Assembly: GCA_023301005.1 (NCBI GenBank)
Contig: JALZVK010000395.1
Coordinates: forward strand, 1-36,689
From: Saprospiraceae bacterium
Lineage (GTDB): Bacteria; Bacteroidota; Bacteroidia; Chitinophagales; Saprospiraceae
Direction: 5' to 3'
Length of the DNA: 36,689 nucleotides
Position 1 is the first letter of the stretch. The number at the start of each line of letters is the position of its first letter. Positions 1-7,735 of this stretch are shown one piece after another. The notes below the pieces were generated by a model, which was not told the origin of the DNA, did no database searches, and saw only the letters and a list, made by a program, of their open reading frames with translations. Made by a program: the position numbers and the translations under genes.

Positions 1-1863
1 TCTATACCATTGATTAAAAATAATAGGTGCGACATCTTCTTTATCATAATTGAAATCCCATTTTTTTAAAATATCGATATAGCCTTTTTCTTTATCATCA
101 AGTTCAACTCCTTCCATAAAACCAAGTAGCAAAGGCAAAGCTTCCTCCGCTTTGATACTATAATTATTAGCATGTAGCGCCTTCATATCATCGAGAGTGA
201 TATTTTCCATTTTGTCTAATTCTCGATTAAGAATCCGTCCTCTATAATCTTCAAAACCACCACTATAATAATAAGGATAAGATTCGTCGGTAGAGAATTG
301 ATTGGCAGAAGAAACAAAACCTCGCTCAGGATTTTTGACAATTGGAGTTTGTTCATGAGGAATAAAACCTTTCCAATCATTTTCAGATGAACTTCCATCC
401 TGAACAAATCGACCTTGTTGATTAGCTTTTATGGGAAATTTGCCTTGTACTTTTAATGCAATATCACCTTCTCTACTTGCGAAAACTATATTTTGAGCAG
501 GTGTGTGAAACTCTCTTAAACTATTATAATAGTCATCAAAATTTTTCGCAACAGTCAGACCTAGTGATGAAGCCACTTCATTTCCTTTCCCTTCATGTAC
601 CACCCATTTTAAAGCTAAATCTTGATAAGGATCATCATTCTCATAAACTACAGGTCCCCAATGCGTATATCTTACCGTATCAATAACATCTGCTTGACCT
701 TTTACTTTAATCGTTTCGGTAACTAAATTTGCATTAACAATTTTTCCATCCAAGTGATAAGTTAGCTTCTTATCATCAGCCCATTTTATCTTATACCAAT
801 CTGAAATGTCTTGTCCAACATTTGTAAATCCCCAAGCGATATTTTCATTAAATCCAATAACGACACCTGGAACACCTGGCAACGAAACGCCATAAACATT
901 AGTAGTTGGCGTATGAATTTGTATTTCATACCAAATGGCAGGTAAGGTCAAATTTAAATGAGGATCATTACATAAAATTGGATTTCCAGAAGCAGTTTTA
1001 CTTCCTGATACCGCCCAATTATTACTTCCTAAAAATGCTTCGGGCTTTTTATAAGGCGTATGAAAAATTGCTCCAATAGTAGAATCAATAGACATAGTTT
1101 GCATAGTTGGAGCTTTAAAATCCCAATTGACAGTCTTAGGAATAATAGGAGATTCTTTAGTATTTCTTTCGGGAAATAGGACGTCGAAAGTTTCTTTTCC
1201 AAAAGTTGCCAAAGCATTAGTAGACTCCAAATCAACTTCTCTAGAGGCAAGAGTTGAAGCCATCGCTTTCATAAAAATGGCAGATTTAAGAGGTGTCCAT
1301 AACTCAGGTTCGTAATCTAATATTTTGTATTCTATAGGATAATCTTTAGGTGAAAGGCTATTGATATAAGTGTTGACACCTTTAGCATAAGCTTCAATTA
1401 AGGCAAATTCCTTTGGCGTTTTTTTCCAAGTTTTGATAGTATTTTCAGCGGCGTAAACCATCCCTCTGCGTCGCTTTAATTTATCAAACTCTATCGCTTT
1501 TGCTCCAATTACTTCTGATAATCTTCCACTAGTAGCACGAGTAGAAAAATCCATTTGCCACAGTCTGTGTTTCGCTTCAATATAACCTTGAACTATTGCA
1601 GCATCATTGAGATTTTGAGCAAAAATATGAGGTACTAATTTGTCATCAAAAATAACTTCCACAGGTGAATCCAATCCTAATTCACTTTGAAAATTATCAC
1701 TTCTATTCTCTTTTACACTTTCTGCATTTTGCCAAAAACCAGTAAATGGATTCAAAACTTTTCCTAGTGGCGGAACAGTAGTATCTAAAGGAATTTGATT
1801 ATTAAGCATATAGGTCAATGCTAAAGTGGCGAGGAGAGAGAGAAAGAATTTTAATTGGTTCAT
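1..1863 (-). CDS. Penicillin acylase family protein (peptidase S45), 3' end outside window
   Basis: I translated the minus strand from the ATG at 1863 and found 621 codons without a stop, running off the left edge; the ORF track misses it because it has no stop in the window. The N-terminus MNQLKFFLSLLATLAL looks like a signal peptide or anchor, so the protein is probably exported. Residues 279 onward read GSNNWAVSGSKTASGNP and are followed by CNDPHL, the hallmark of the Ntn-hydrolase penicillin/cephalosporin acylase family. In that family the precursor cleaves itself before the catalytic serine (here Ser280) to give alpha and beta chains. The visible part covers the alpha chain, the linker and about half of the beta chain. 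Family members hydrolyse amide bonds of acylated compounds such as beta-lactams and acyl-homoserine lactones; the real substrate cannot be read from sequence. The family assignment is secure. Confidence 0.93.
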   Translation of the reverse strand, partial: MNQLKFFLSLLATLALTYMLNNQIPLDTTVPPLGKVLNPFTGFWQNAESVKENRSDNFQSELGLDSPVEVIFDDKLVPHIFAQNLNDAAIVQGYIEAKHRLWQMDFSTRATSGRLSEVIGAKAIEFDKLKRRRGMVYAAENTIKTWKKTPKEFALIEAYAKGVNTYINSLSPKDYPIEYKILDYEPELWTPLKSAIFMKAMASTLASREVDLESTNALATFGKETFDVLFPERNTKESPIIPKTVNWDFKAPTMQTMSIDSTIGAIFHTPYKKPEAFLGSNNWAVSGSKTASGNPILCNDPHLNLTLPAIWYEIQIHTPTTNVYGVSLPGVPGVVIGFNENIAWGFTNVGQDISDWYKIKWADDKKLTYHLDGKIVNANLVTETIKVKGQADVIDTVRYTHWGPVVYENDDPYQDLALKWVVHEGKGNEVASSLGLTVAKNFDDYYNSLREFHTPAQNIVFASREGDIALKVQGKFPIKANQQGRFVQDGSSSENDWKGFIPHEQTPIVKNPERGFVSSANQFSTDESYPYYYSGGFEDYRGRILNRELDKMENITLDDMKALHANNYSIKAEEALPLLLGFMEGVELDDKEKGYIDILKKWDFNYDKEDVAPIIFNQWYR

Positions 1864-2160
1864 ATTGTTTTATTCGATTGGTTTATAACGTTTCACAAAT
1901 TAAAATTTTAAAACAACTTCTTTAAAATTTGACAATTTTATTTGATGACTCAAGAAAAAAGTGTGGTGTAAATATAAATAACACTTTTTTCAATATCATG
2001 TAACTATTTAATATGAAGAACGTTTTGTGCCAAAAAAGTGACTTTAAAATGATTTTTTTATAAAAAAACTGATTCCCACAATTTAAGGATAAAGTCTTAT
2101 GGGTAAAGGGTTGAAAAAATAAAATTCGTTTTTTTAATGTCACAAAAAAATGACAAAACT

Positions 2161-2192
2161 ATTGTCGCAGATATATTTTCATCATACATTTG
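2161..2192 (+). promoter_or_regulatory. Bacteroidota-type promoter for a small RNA
   Basis: ATTG at 2161-2164 is followed after exactly 20 nt by TACATTTG at 2185-2192. This matches the Bacteroidota primary sigma consensus (TTTG, 19-21 nt, TAnnTTTG) except for the first base of the -33 box. No plus-strand protein gene follows; a terminator does, 55 nt later. Confidence 0.6.
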
Positions 2193-2198
2193 TAGAAT

Positions 2199-2277
2199 CG
2201 AAAATATTTAAAAATAGTTTTTGTGTTTATTTGTTTGGGTTAGAGACCCTTGCTTTTTTAAAGCAAGGGTTTTCTTT
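2199..2277 (+). ncRNA. Candidate small RNA, about 75-80 nt
   Basis: The stretch lies between a good plus-strand promoter (2161-2192) and a perfect terminator hairpin with a T-rich tail (2247-2277), and contains no ORF. Both flanking protein genes are on the minus strand, so this is not the leader of either. GGGT (2237-2240) can pair with ACCC (2246-2249), and that pairing competes with the base of the terminator, which would allow attenuation. The exact start is inferred from the promoter position. I do not recognise a known RNA family. Confidence 0.45.
2247..2277 (+). terminator. Rho-independent terminator
   Basis: CCCTTGCTTT and AAAGCAAGGG form a perfect 10-bp stem around a TTT loop, followed by TTTTCTTTT. 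Confidence 0.8.
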
Positions 2278-2320
2278 TAGATATACAGCATATTTTAAAC
2301 CTGTCTTGTTTTAAAATAAA

Positions 2321-2357
2321 AAACCTGCTAAGGAGAATCCTTAGCAGGTTTTTATAT
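2321..2357. terminator. Bidirectional terminator downstream of the DUF1573 gene
   Basis: AAACCTGCTAAGGA and TCCTTAGCAGGTTT form a perfect 14-bp stem with a GAA loop at 2321-2351. T-runs flank it on both strands. It lies 61 nt past the stop of the minus-strand DUF1573 gene, which it most likely terminates. Confidence 0.8.
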
Positions 2358-2411
2358 TTAGAAATAAAATAAATCAGCAGCGTAAGCGAAACTGATCAAA
2401 ATCAAAATCAA

Positions 2412-2888
2412 TTATTTTTGACCTTTCCCATTTGGAGTAGTCAATATACTTGGAGCAGCAGTAGGAACAGCATCTTCTTGTTTTGCTTTTTTGTTAACTG
2501 TACCAACTACTTTAAGAACTCTCTTAGCGTCTTCACCTTCATTAGTATAGAGAGTAACTGTCTTATTGATTTTTCCTAAACGATTAGTAGCATATCGGAT
2601 TTTGATTTCCGAAGTCTCACCTGGAAGAATAGGTGCTTTTTCGTAAGTAGGAACTGTACATCCACAACTACCTTTTGCATTTTTGATAATTAAAGGCTCA
2701 TTACCGTTATTCGTAAAAGTAATTGTACGAAATGGGTCAGAGTCTTGCTCGATAGTACCAAAGTCAACAGTAGTAGTACTTAATTCCATAGCGGGACCAT
2801 CTGTTTTAGGTGTAGTAGATTGAGCTTGAGCAAAAGTGAATGTTACTGCGAAAGATAAAAGAGTAAATAAAGAAAATAATTTTTTCAT
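2412..2888 (-). CDS. DUF1573 domain-containing exported protein
   Basis: This 158-aa protein starts with a clear signal peptide (MKKLFSLFTLLSFAVTFTFA, then QAQS), so it is periplasmic or secreted. The rest is one immunoglobulin-like beta-sandwich of the DUF1573 family: the strand motif VDFGTIEQDSDP, then FTNNGNEPLII, and the diagnostic KGSCGCTVP around residues 92-100, followed by the PGETSEIKIRY strand. The tail from about residue 134 is low-complexity. DUF1573 proteins are abundant in Bacteroidota, usually as small exported proteins of unknown role; the CGC cysteines are conserved in the family. The gene stands alone with its own terminator downstream. On the minus strand, TAATTTTG (2932-2939) upstream of the ATG could be a -7 box, but I see no -33 box at the right distance. 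Confidence 0.93.
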   Translation of the reverse strand: MKKLFSLFTLLSFAVTFTFAQAQSTTPKTDGPAMELSTTTVDFGTIEQDSDPFRTITFTNNGNEPLIIKNAKGSCGCTVPTYEKAPILPGETSEIKIRYATNRLGKINKTVTLYTNEGEDAKRVLKVVGTVNKKAKQEDAVPTAAPSILTTPNGKGQK

Positions 2889-3390
2889 TGTATTATTAAT
2901 TTTAGATTATGTTCTAGAAATATTAACGAAACAAAATTAATGATATATTATTCAAAAAGAAAGTTTTATTAGGTTAATGACTTGTTAATGATTTTTAAAG
3001 ACTAATTAACAAATTAAAATTAGTGAAATTTTATTAAAATATAGTTACATTCTGATGTTTAAATAAACAAACTTTATGCCTTCTATATTTTATGTCAAAG
3101 TCAGGTGTATTATAGTTATTTTGATGATTTTAGTTTAAACGAAATAAATAATAAGCTATTTGACAAATCTTCTAAATAATTGACTTTAAAAACCTCTTTT
3201 TTTTTGTAAAACTTCATCAATTATTCTATGCTATTTCAGTTTTTTTTTTTATAATTTTGTAGTTCAATTCAATAAGTGGATAACTATAGTTTCTTATGAA
3301 GAATCATTTTATGGTTTTTCGTTAAAAACGATAGAAATTTTAATCACTATTTTGTGAGAAACCCGTAGAAAATAAAGTTACATATATTTT
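2889..3390. other. AT-rich divergent intergenic region
   Basis: These 502 bp separate the divergently read DUF1573 gene and the E1 dehydrogenase gene. I find no ORF of interest. TAATTTTG at 3252-3259 (plus strand) fits the TAnnTTTG -7 box for the dehydrogenase gene, with a leader of roughly 125 nt, but no clear -33 element precedes it. Otherwise the region is T/A-rich with no convincing hairpin. Confidence 0.4.
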
Positions 3391-5811
3391 ATGATTGAAA
3401 ATCCTATCTTGAAAAAAATAGCTAGCAAAGGAAAAAATAAAAACACATTTCGTTCGGAAGCTCTTGAAGATTTTTGGACCTGCCTAGTAAGCCGAGAGGC
3501 ATCTCTTTTGGCTCGTAAAGAAGTATTAACTGGAAAAGCAAAATTTGGTATTACTGGTGATGGTAAGGAAGTGCCACAAGTCGCAATGGCTCGTGCATTC
3601 AAAAAAGGAGATTGGCGATCAGGTTACTATCGTGATCAGACTTTTATGTTTGCACTTGGATTGAGTACAGTAGAAGCATTTTTTGCTCAATTATATGCTG
3701 ATCATGACAATGATCCTTTCTCTGGTGGTCGTCAAATGAATAACCATTTTGCGACTCCGCTTATTGACGAAAAAGGAGATTGGTTAGAACATAAAAAATC
3801 ATACAATGTCTCTTCTGATATTTCAAGTACAGGAGGACAGATGGCAAGAGCTCTAGGTTTAGCGTTAGCTTCAAAAAAATATAGAGAATCCAAAGTGCTT
3901 AAGAAAACTTCAAAATTTTCTGCTAAAGGAAATGAGGTAAGTTGGGTAACTATTGGTGATGCAAGTACTTCTGAAGGTGTTTTTTGGGAAACATTGAATG
4001 CTGCTGGTGTACAGAAAGTTCCTTTGGCAGTATGTATTTGGGATGATGGTTATGGAATCTCAGTTCCAAAAGAATATCAAACTACGAAAGGTGATATTAC
4101 TTCAATCACAGAAGGTTTTAGATTGAATGAAAAAGGAGAAGGTTTCAACATGTATAAGTTACAAGGTTGGGACTATGAAGGATTAAGAGAAGTTTTTGCA
4201 GATGGTGGTGATAATCTAAGAAAAACTCATTCTCCTGCAATTTTTCATATTGAAGGATTAACTCAACCTCAAGGTCATTCGACTTCGGGTTCTCATGAAA
4301 GATATAAATCAAAAGCTAGATTAGAATGGGAGAGAGAGCATGATTGTATTAAAAAAATGCAAGAGTGGCTAATTGCTAAAAAGTTTATTTCTGTTAAAGA
4401 TGTTGAGATATTAATCGAAGATGCTAAAAAATATGTGAGAGAAGCACGTAATAATGCTTGGAAAATATTTACAGATCCGATTAAGTCTGAGATTAAAAAA
4501 ATATCTGATATATACATTCAGTTAGAGACGGAAGTCAATAGCAAAGATGAAGTAAGAGTGCTACATAAATCATTGACTAATCTTTTTAGTCCAATGATTT
4601 CGGAAGTTTTGGCGAATGTTCGAAAAATGCTTTTTGCTACAATTGGAGAAGATACTCCTTCTCGAAATACATTAATTGATTGGGTAGAATCTACAGAAGC
4701 TCTTGGAGATAAAAGATACCATACTTATTTATATAGTAGCTCTCCAAAGTCTGCCTTGAGTGTTCCTGTTATCCCCGCAAATTATACAGCCAAGTCACCT
4801 AAGTTAAATGGATATGAAGTTTTAAATGCTTGTTTTGATAAAGCTTTGAAACGAATACCTGAGCTTTTTGCTTTTGGAGAAGACGTAGGTCATATAGGTG
4901 ATGTTAATCAAGGATTCGCTGGACTTCAAGAAAAATATGGAGAGGAACGAATTTTTGATACTGGAATTAGAGAGTGGACTATCATGGGACAAGCAATCGG
5001 AATGTCGATGAGAGGATTGCGACCAATTGCTGAGATTCAATATTTAGATTATTTAGTTTATGGGTTGGAACCATTGACAGATGACTTAGCTACGATACGC
5101 TGGAGAAGTAATAATCTACAACAAGCACCTGCTATTATTAGAACGAGAGGACACCGCTTGGAAGGAATATGGCATGCAGGTTCTCCGCTAGGAATGTTGA
5201 TAAATTCATTAAGAGGAATTTATATTTTAACTCCTCGGAATATGACACAAGCAGCAGGTTTTTACAATACCTTATTACAGTCTGATGATCCTGCGGTAGT
5301 CATTGAATGTTTGAATGGTTATCGTTTGAAAGAAATGTTGCCAGACAATGTTGATAAATTTACTGTGCCATTAGGTGTTCCTGAAACTTTACAAGAGGGA
5401 ACGGATGTTACATTAGTAACTTATGGTTCATGTGTGAGAATCGCTCAGTCAGGAATTACACTATTAGAAAAAGCAGGAATTTCTGTAGAGTTAATTGATG
5501 TTCAAACTTTGCTTCCATTTGATTTGGAGCATCAAATAGTTGAATCAGTCAAAAAGACGAATCGAGTTGTTTTCTTAGATGAAGATTACCCAGGAGGAGC
5601 TACTGCTTATATGATGCGAGAGGTCTTGGAAAAACAAGGAGGTTATCAATATTTGGATGAAAAACCATTAACAATAACAGCAGCACCTAATCGTTCTCCT
5701 TATGGTTCGGATGGAGATTATTTCTCAAAACCCAACCCAGAGGATATTTTTGAAGTTATATATAATATGATGAGAGAAGGAGATCCTAATCGTTTTCCTA
5801 AAATACGATAA
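3391..5811 (+). CDS. Fused E1 component (alpha and beta) of a 2-oxoacid dehydrogenase complex
   Basis: This 806-aa protein joins the two halves of a thiamine-diphosphate E1 decarboxylase, which are separate subunits in many bacteria. The alpha half (about 40-400) carries the cofactor motif: GDASTSEG at 189-196 and WDDGYGIS at 217-224. The beta half (about 470-806) shows FGEDVG, then FDTGIREWTIMGQAIG and RPIAEIQYLDY, typical of E1-beta. Such enzymes decarboxylate pyruvate or branched-chain 2-oxoacids and pass the acyl group to the lipoyl domain of E2. The second Asn of the classical GDG...NN motif is Asp here. A linker of about 70-100 residues lies between the halves. E2 and E3 are not in the window, so substrate specificity stays open. 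The ATG at 3391 is the only sensible start. Confidence 0.9.
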   Translation: MIENPILKKIASKGKNKNTFRSEALEDFWTCLVSREASLLARKEVLTGKAKFGITGDGKEVPQVAMARAFKKGDWRSGYYRDQTFMFALGLSTVEAFFAQLYADHDNDPFSGGRQMNNHFATPLIDEKGDWLEHKKSYNVSSDISSTGGQMARALGLALASKKYRESKVLKKTSKFSAKGNEVSWVTIGDASTSEGVFWETLNAAGVQKVPLAVCIWDDGYGISVPKEYQTTKGDITSITEGFRLNEKGEGFNMYKLQGWDYEGLREVFADGGDNLRKTHSPAIFHIEGLTQPQGHSTSGSHERYKSKARLEWEREHDCIKKMQEWLIAKKFISVKDVEILIEDAKKYVREARNNAWKIFTDPIKSEIKKISDIYIQLETEVNSKDEVRVLHKSLTNLFSPMISEVLANVRKMLFATIGEDTPSRNTLIDWVESTEALGDKRYHTYLYSSSPKSALSVPVIPANYTAKSPKLNGYEVLNACFDKALKRIPELFAFGEDVGHIGDVNQGFAGLQEKYGEERIFDTGIREWTIMGQAIGMSMRGLRPIAEIQYLDYLVYGLEPLTDDLATIRWRSNNLQQAPAIIRTRGHRLEGIWHAGSPLGMLINSLRGIYILTPRNMTQAAGFYNTLLQSDDPAVVIECLNGYRLKEMLPDNVDKFTVPLGVPETLQEGTDVTLVTYGSCVRIAQSGITLLEKAGISVELIDVQTLLPFDLEHQIVESVKKTNRVVFLDEDYPGGATAYMMREVLEKQGGYQYLDEKPLTITAAPNRSPYGSDGDYFSKPNPEDIFEVIYNMMREGDPNRFPKIR

Positions 5812-5817
5812 GAGCAT

Positions 5818-5878
5818 GTTTAAAATTTTAAATAACTGAAAAGAATTACTTCTTTTTTAGTTATTTAAAATTCTAAAC
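5818..5878 (+). terminator. Long AT-rich hairpin after the E1 gene
   Basis: GTTTAAAATTTTAAATAACT pairs with AGTTATTTAAAATTCTAAAC, with an inner AAAAGAA/TTCTTTT extension around a TTAC loop. It begins 6 nt after the stop codon. There is no T-run directly after it, so it may act as an RNA-end stabiliser rather than an intrinsic terminator. Confidence 0.45.
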
Positions 5879-5979
5879 ACACTCCTGGAAGAAATATAAT
5901 ATTTTGATTTTTTAAAAGAAAAACTGAAACATAACTGACCAAAACTCCACAAGAATAATAGCTATCTTTAAAAAAAAAT

Positions 5980-5987
5980 TATATTTG
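5980..5987 (+). promoter_or_regulatory. Candidate -7 box TATATTTG for the glycosyltransferase gene
   Basis: TATATTTG fits TAnnTTTG exactly. Its last three bases are the TTG that the ORF track uses as start codon. If the box is used, transcription would begin near 5993-5997, downstream of that TTG, and the true start must be later. No clear -33 TTTG is present. Confidence 0.4.
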
Positions 5988-6035
5988 CCGTTGCATCAAT
6001 TACAAACCATAAAAGAAACACTTAATCCAACTGCT

Positions 6036-6767
6036 TTGGCGGACAGCATTGTTATCATACCTACCTACAATGAAAAAGAAAATGTAGCGAAAATCATCCA
6101 AGCAGTATTTTCACTCAATAAATCTTTTCATGTTCTCATCGTGGACGATGGCTCTCCTGATGGTACAGCTGCTATTGTCAAAGACCTCCAAAAAGAATAT
6201 CCTGAATCTTTATTTATAGAAGAACGAAAAGGTAAGTTAGGACTAGGAACTGCTTATATTCATGGTTTTAATTGGAGTTTGGAGAGAGATTATGATTTTA
6301 TTTTTGAGATGGATGCTGACTTCTCTCATAATCCAAATGACTTGGAACGATTACATGAAGCTGCTAATAATTGCGGAGGAATGTCAGTTGGTTCTCGATA
6401 TGTAAAAGGAGGACAGTTAAAAAATTGGCCTTTAGATAGAATCCTATTATCGTATGGAGCATCTTGGTATGTTCGACTGATTACTTGGATGCCAGTCAAA
6501 GATCCAACAGCTGGTTTTGTATGTTACTCTCGTAAAGTCTTAGAATCTATGGATTTTGATAAAATCAGATTTATAGGTTATGCTTTTCAAATTGAAATGA
6601 AATTTGCAACTCGCTCAATGGGTTTTAAAATAGCAGAAGTGCCAATTACTTTTATTGATAGAGTAGAAGGAGATTCTAAAATGCATGGCGGAATTATCAA
6701 GGAAGCAATTATGGGCGTATTGAGTATGAAATGGAAAAGTTTTTTTGATTCTTATAAAAAAGCTTAA
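6036..6767 (+). CDS. Polyprenol-phosphate mannosyltransferase-like GT2 glycosyltransferase
   Basis: This is a family 2 glycosyltransferase of the dolichol/polyprenol-phosphate mannose synthase type, which transfers a sugar from a nucleotide sugar to a polyprenyl phosphate on the cytoplasmic face of the membrane. Evidence: the N-terminal strand SIVIIPTYNEKENV, the nucleotide-binding VDDGSPDGT, the DXD-region MDADFSHNP, GSRYVKGG, and the C-terminal GYAFQIEMKF and VEGDSKM motifs. There are no C-terminal membrane helices, so it is the short soluble class. The ORF track starts at a TTG at 5985, giving 260 aa with 17 unusual extra residues. I prefer the in-frame TTG at 6036, which gives MADSIVIIPTYNEKEN, the usual N-terminus, and 243 aa. 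No ATG is available. The sugar and acceptor are not shown by the sequence. Confidence 0.85.
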   Translation: MADSIVIIPTYNEKENVAKIIQAVFSLNKSFHVLIVDDGSPDGTAAIVKDLQKEYPESLFIEERKGKLGLGTAYIHGFNWSLERDYDFIFEMDADFSHNPNDLERLHEAANNCGGMSVGSRYVKGGQLKNWPLDRILLSYGASWYVRLITWMPVKDPTAGFVCYSRKVLESMDFDKIRFIGYAFQIEMKFATRSMGFKIAEVPITFIDRVEGDSKMHGGIIKEAIMGVLSMKWKSFFDSYKKA

Positions 6768-6816
6768 TCGGAAATCTAAATCTAGTAATAAATCTCACAT
6801 TATATAATAGACCTGT

Positions 6817-6830
6817 CCACTTTTTCCCAC
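6817..6830 (-). promoter_or_regulatory. Reverse-oriented pair of GTGG boxes, 10 bp apart
   Basis: CCAC at 6817-6820 and 6827-6830, read on the minus strand as AGGTGGGAAAAAGTGG. The 10-bp period is that of MraZ binding sites. No minus-strand gene follows. Confidence 0.35.
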
Positions 6831-6883
6831 CTTTCTCTTATTTTTCTAATAAAGTTATCCACATGTTTTTTTTTAATACATAA

Positions 6884-6902
6884 ATCATTGATTATCAATG
6901 AT
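6884..6902. promoter_or_regulatory. 19-bp palindrome ATCATTGAT-T-ATCAATGAT
   Basis: A perfect inverted repeat with a single central T, operator-like in form. Its core ATTGATTATCAAT recurs in the palindrome just upstream of ftsQ (20647-20677). The binding protein is unknown. Confidence 0.45.
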
Positions 6903-6980
6903 ATTGCCATTCCGATTTTTTCTATAAATAACTTATCAACCTGTATTTTCCCTACTTTTTATCAAAATGGTGATTTCTTA

Positions 6981-6994
6981 CCACAGCCTCCCAC
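6981..6994 (-). promoter_or_regulatory. Second reverse-oriented pair of GTGG boxes, 10 bp apart
   Basis: CCAC at 6981-6984 and 6991-6994, read on the minus strand as AGGTGGGAGGCTGTGG. It shares AAAGGTGGGA with the pair at 6817-6830. Confidence 0.35.
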
Positions 6995-7082
6995 CTTTAT
7001 TTTTTATTTAAAATAATAAATAAACAACATTTATTCACTATTTAGTTATAAATAAATAAGCGCTACGATGATTTGACAATCA

Positions 7083-7113
7083 TTTGTTTACATATTTTCA
7101 TAATGTTAATTTG
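7083..7113 (+). promoter_or_regulatory. Likely promoter of the mraZ operon
   Basis: TTTG at 7083-7086, a 19-nt spacer, then TTAATTTG at 7106-7113 (one mismatch to TAnnTTTG). Transcription would start near 7120, placing the MraZ boxes just downstream, a position suited to autorepression. Confidence 0.5.
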
Positions 7114-7134
7114 TGGAAAACTTTTTGCTAAAAA

Positions 7135-7164
7135 AAAGTGGAGGAAAGTGGTAATTTGTGGACA
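7135..7164 (+). promoter_or_regulatory. MraZ operator: three direct repeats at 10-bp spacing
   Basis: GTGG occurs at 7138, 7148 and 7158, in the contexts AAAAGTGGAG, GAAAGTGGTA and ATTTGTGGAC. MraZ in Escherichia coli and mollicutes binds short direct repeats with a 10-bp period upstream of its own gene. Position (about 70 bp before the mraZ ATG) and spacing both fit. Confidence 0.75.
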
Positions 7165-7228
7165 TTCTTTTTACTTTTGAAGTGTATTATTACAATAACT
7201 ACTAAAATACCTTAGTCAAAAAAGAAAA

Positions 7229-7702
7229 ATGCCTCAATTATTAGGAGAATATGACTGCAAACTCGATGCAAAGGGAAGGGTAAGAATGCCTTCACCTTTA
7301 CTCAAGCAATTGGGCGAGCATGAGTCGTATGGATTCGTAGTAAATCGAGGAATTGAAGATTGTTTGACTTTATATCCTAAAGAAGTTTGGGATGTAGTAA
7401 GCGAAGAAGTAAATCAGTTGAATACTTATGTAAAAAAGAACAGAGCATTTGTTCGATACTTTTTTAGAGGAGCAACTGAATTAAATACAGACGGTTCCGA
7501 TCGAATCAACTTACCCAAAAAATTATTGGAGTATGCTGGTATCGAAAAAGAACTCGTGCTTTTCGCACATACTAATAAGATTGAAATTTGGGCAAAAGAT
7601 AAATATGACGGTGTTCTTGAAGAAGAACCCGAAGACTTCTCCGACCTTGCAGAGGAGGTGATGGGTAAAGCCAAAAATGGTAATCCACCGACCGAGGTGT
7701 AA
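7229..7702 (+). CDS. mraZ: Transcriptional regulator MraZ
   Basis: MraZ is a DNA-binding protein with two AbrB-like (SpoVT-type) domains that forms a ring and controls the dcw cluster, including its own gene. Both halves are visible: GEYDCKLDAKGRVRMPSPL at residues 6-24 and, after an intervening helix, ELNTDGSDRINLPKKLLEYAG around 84-104. Each holds the conserved D..(G)R element. At 157 aa it is close to the usual 145-160 aa; the acidic C-terminal tail (LEEEPEDFSDLAEEV) is not conserved. It is the first gene of the cluster, 33 nt before rsmH, and a matching operator lies upstream. The ATG start agrees with the typical N-terminus. Confidence 0.97.
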   Translation: MPQLLGEYDCKLDAKGRVRMPSPLLKQLGEHESYGFVVNRGIEDCLTLYPKEVWDVVSEEVNQLNTYVKKNRAFVRYFFRGATELNTDGSDRINLPKKLLEYAGIEKELVLFAHTNKIEIWAKDKYDGVLEEEPEDFSDLAEEVMGKAKNGNPPTEV

Positions 7703-7735
7703 AACCACTAAAACCAACAACCAACTTTAAAACAA

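Larger units (their letters stand above)
6768..7228. other. Signal-rich intergenic region upstream of the dcw cluster
   Basis: This AT-rich 461-bp gap has no protein gene. It contains a perfect DnaA-box 9-mer TTATCCACA (6855-6863) with weaker look-alikes (TTATCAACC at 6933, TGTGGAAAA at 7112), a 19-bp palindrome, two reverse-oriented GTGG pairs, a promoter and a three-box MraZ operator; several are listed separately. Confidence 0.7.

Noticed and set aside
216-1315. Short ORFs at 216-407, 456-686, 1029-1250 and 1127-1315
   Set aside because: They lie inside the penicillin acylase reading frame, which I translated without a break from 1863 to 1, and have no recognisable features.
1922-2143. 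73-aa minus-strand ORF
   Set aside because: Low-complexity Phe/Lys-rich translation of AT-rich intergenic DNA, with no start context.
6855-7164. Complete chromosomal origin (oriC)
   Set aside because: Only one perfect DnaA box and two weak ones, some of which overlap the GTGG words assigned to MraZ; no dnaA or dnaN nearby. Kept only as a low-interest observation.
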